The notes below the pieces were generated by a model, which was given only the letters and a program-made list of their open reading frames with translations, was not told the origin of the DNA and did no database searches. Of a stretch of DNA of 64,000 bases, positions 61,901 to 64,000 are shown one piece after another. This DNA comes from Saccoglossus kowalevskii (Eukaryota > Hemichordata > Enteropneusta > Harrimaniidae). Each line of letters opens with the position of its first letter. The stretch's first letter is position 1. Where the stretch lies: the NCBI RefSeq assembly GCF_000003605.2, contig NW_003108084.1, forward strand, positions 524,883 to 588,882. The letters run 5' to 3'. Both the position numbers and the translations under genes were made by a program.

Positions 61901-64000
61901 TTTACCATACACAAATTCGTTTACTGGGTCAATTTGGACATAGCTCCAAGCAGAATATTATAGTGTTGACATAAAAGCAAGTTAGTTTTACCACAGAGAA
62001 AAATAACATCTGAAAGACAGGCCCCCCCCCTTTTTTTTCTTAAATTAAATTTGAAAATACAGTCTGGTTTCCATAAAGGTTGCAATTATCTACTTTTTCA
62101 CCACCAGTTCCCTCTATTTATTACAAATTCACAAAATAGTCCTATTTAAAAATTGGGCCAAAATTAGCCAAATTTGTTGAGTCAAATATTAAAATTGATG
62201 AGAATTTGTCTGTTGGCTCCAAAATTAGGGTTCATTTTCAGAAATATTGAAGAATATAAGAAAAAAATGCAGAATAATTTAGGTGAGAGAGTCTGGTGGT
62301 GAAAATGTTAACATATAATGCGGACATCCTGCAGAAGCAGTGTTAATTTAAATGATAATAATACTTAGCATTAATGAGGTCACAGTTTTATTTTAGTATT
62401 ATTGAATACCATAATATTTTTATCCTGGAATTTTTAAAAATGTTATACAAATGAAGAGGAAAAAGAAGCAATCGTGAACTAGGAAAAATAGTTATTTTTA
62501 ATGAACTCATTAGATAATAAACAGTTGTAAACCTGACCTGTCGCCTTCTCATTTATAAATAGTGTTTTTAAACATGTTTCTGATTTTTCTCTGAAAAAGA
62601 TATACATCACAGCTTTGACATTTAACAGAAACACTGACCTTACCTAAGTTAATGATAAATTACCCAAACCATAGTCATGTCAAAAGATCTGGTAAAATTT
62701 GTCAGTGGTCAAACTGGGTCATGCCTGATCACTATATGGTTTGACTTGTACTCAACCCTTCACTATTGACACAGGCTAACTCTGTCAGTTTTCACTGCGG
62801 CACACACATTTTAGCATAAAAAAGGTACAAATGCACTAAGTACAGCTAAGTGGCCTGGAAACACACAAACTGAAAAGGTAATACACATTATACAATGACC
62901 AACTCACTCTAAGCATTGAAATTCAAATACACCCAGTCAGAAAAATGGTGGCAGGCCCTGACCCCTATCTAACTTTGGTACATGGAATCAGGGAGTGAAT
63001 GGTACCATCATTGCAAACTTAGGCGTTCTCTACTCTATGGGGGTTTTTTTCTGAGCAAAAGCCATGCCTCCCGCAGATCTACTCACATAGGTTCAAAGAA
63101 AAGTCTTGTTGACTTAAGTAAACTGAGGTCTATTCTGCGTCAGAACTAAACATGCCTACATACATAACAAAGCTGCCGTCAATGCAATCAACAAGAGACC
63201 ACACCACCATAGTATCTTAATACTATCACATCCTACGACATGCGAAACCTAAACGTTAACTTACCCGCTATAATTAATGGACAGGAAAAATAAAACGTGG
63301 AGGCCTAGATAAAGTTTGGTATTTAAATAATTTTCCGAAGCAGTTCCACAATGACACCTACTGACTGACGTGGTCGGAACACAGCATGCTAGTTCAGCAT
63401 GTTAAAATAATATTAGGAGTAGCTGTTACTTCAAACTAATTCGAAACACTCCCGAGCACAAGACAAGTCTGAAACGTGAGGTCAGGAAAGCAAGCTATAG
63501 GAGAAAACTGGCGAAAAAAAAGGTTGATTTTCTTAAAACATGTTGTCTAGATCCAACACATACTGAGGCAGTATATCCATAAGCCAACCCATGATGAAAG
63601 AATAAACCTACTCTAATTGGGCCACAGAATGTTGACGAGCAAAGAATGACCGAAAACACATGACGTATGACAAACAAGCCCAGAAGTTCACCATGTTAAA
63701 TAAACAACAGTAATTGAGGCAAGACATGGTGTTAACGGCATTAACCAGTATCTCTGAAGCGACCACACAATTATTAAATAGCTTTAACTTCCTTTTTATT
63801 TTATTGAAGCTTTCTCTGATTTGACTACATACCAGTGATAAAATCTGTCTGTTATCAATTACTGCGCTTTGCTCTAGGTCAAGCTACAACTTGGATAGTG
63901 TGTGCCTCTCTGTGTATACATGGTGGAAACACAGATGCATTGGAATTTTTTTATTCTCGGGAGCATCTCATCAAACTATTAAAGTTATCAGCTCGCTCAT

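Larger units (their letters stand above)
51408..64000 (-). other. SMAD6: Upstream intron sequence of the SMAD6/7 gene (partial)
   Basis: No reading frame here resembles an MH1 domain or the linker with its PPxY motif, so at least 12.6 kb up to the window edge is treated as intron, with the 5' exons beyond it. It holds a 22-bp minisatellite next to the acceptor, D-type MITEs (52112-52884), a second minisatellite (55316-55950), poly-A/T runs and otherwise plain AT-rich sequence. A short linker exon of under 100 bases could have been missed by eye. Confidence 0.6.

Noticed and set aside
1-64000. tRNA, rRNA, snRNA genes and LTR or virus-like elements
   Set aside because: Looked for by eye (tRNA box B motifs, long direct terminal repeats, polymerase or capsid motifs) without a convincing hit. 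This is not an exhaustive search.

Overview
This looks like a stretch of a AT-rich animal nuclear genome, probably a marine invertebrate. The evidence is one unmistakable metazoan-only gene piece (an inhibitory SMAD exon with a spliced, intron-bounded structure), very low coding density, many short palindromic DNA-transposon derivatives with TTAA ends, and many minisatellites. I lean towards an invertebrate deuterostome (amphioxus- or hemichordate-like) because the SMAD MH2 domain is very close to vertebrate SMAD6, but nothing in the window fixes the species. A 290-base run of N (22466-22755) shows it is an assembled scaffold.

Layout. 1-1165 is a 68-bp satellite running in from the left edge. 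1.2-22.4 kb is non-coding sequence with several small TTAA-flanked MITEs (families I call A and B), one copy of a third family (C), simple repeats, and a short RecQ-helicase-like N-terminal fragment at 8.8-9.0 kb. 22.5-41.5 kb continues in the same style, with degenerate tandem repeats at 22.8-23.2 and 36.3-37.9 kb, a palindromic 37-bp array at 34.4 kb, more A copies, and a nested C-in-D insertion at 33.4-34.0 kb. 42.1-44.7 kb holds two tandem arrays (42/84 bp and 61 bp) that produce long but spurious reading frames. 46.4-46.9 kb is a decayed tandem repeat; 47.2-47.85 kb is a small island with coding-like signals on both strands that I cannot resolve. 49.5-64 kb belongs to a minus-strand gene: the last coding exon of a SMAD6/7-type inhibitory SMAD (50866-51407), its probable 3'UTR (to about 50.2 kb), and at least 12.6 kb of upstream intron holding two minisatellites and further MITEs. 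The MH1 domain and linker exons were not found and are presumably beyond the right edge.

The only function that can be read with confidence is the inhibitory SMAD, a cytoplasmic/nuclear antagonist of BMP/TGF-beta receptor signalling. The rest is repeat biology: at least six small element families, three cases where elements are nested in or abut one another, and about a dozen tandem arrays. I saw no tRNA, rRNA, CRISPR array, operon or LTR/virus-like element by eye. No wholly new biological system is evident; the most unusual items are the array of acceptor-like motifs just upstream of the SMAD splice site, the element-on-element insertions, and the stop-free 61-bp array. Family names A-G are local labels, assigned by comparing copies inside this window.
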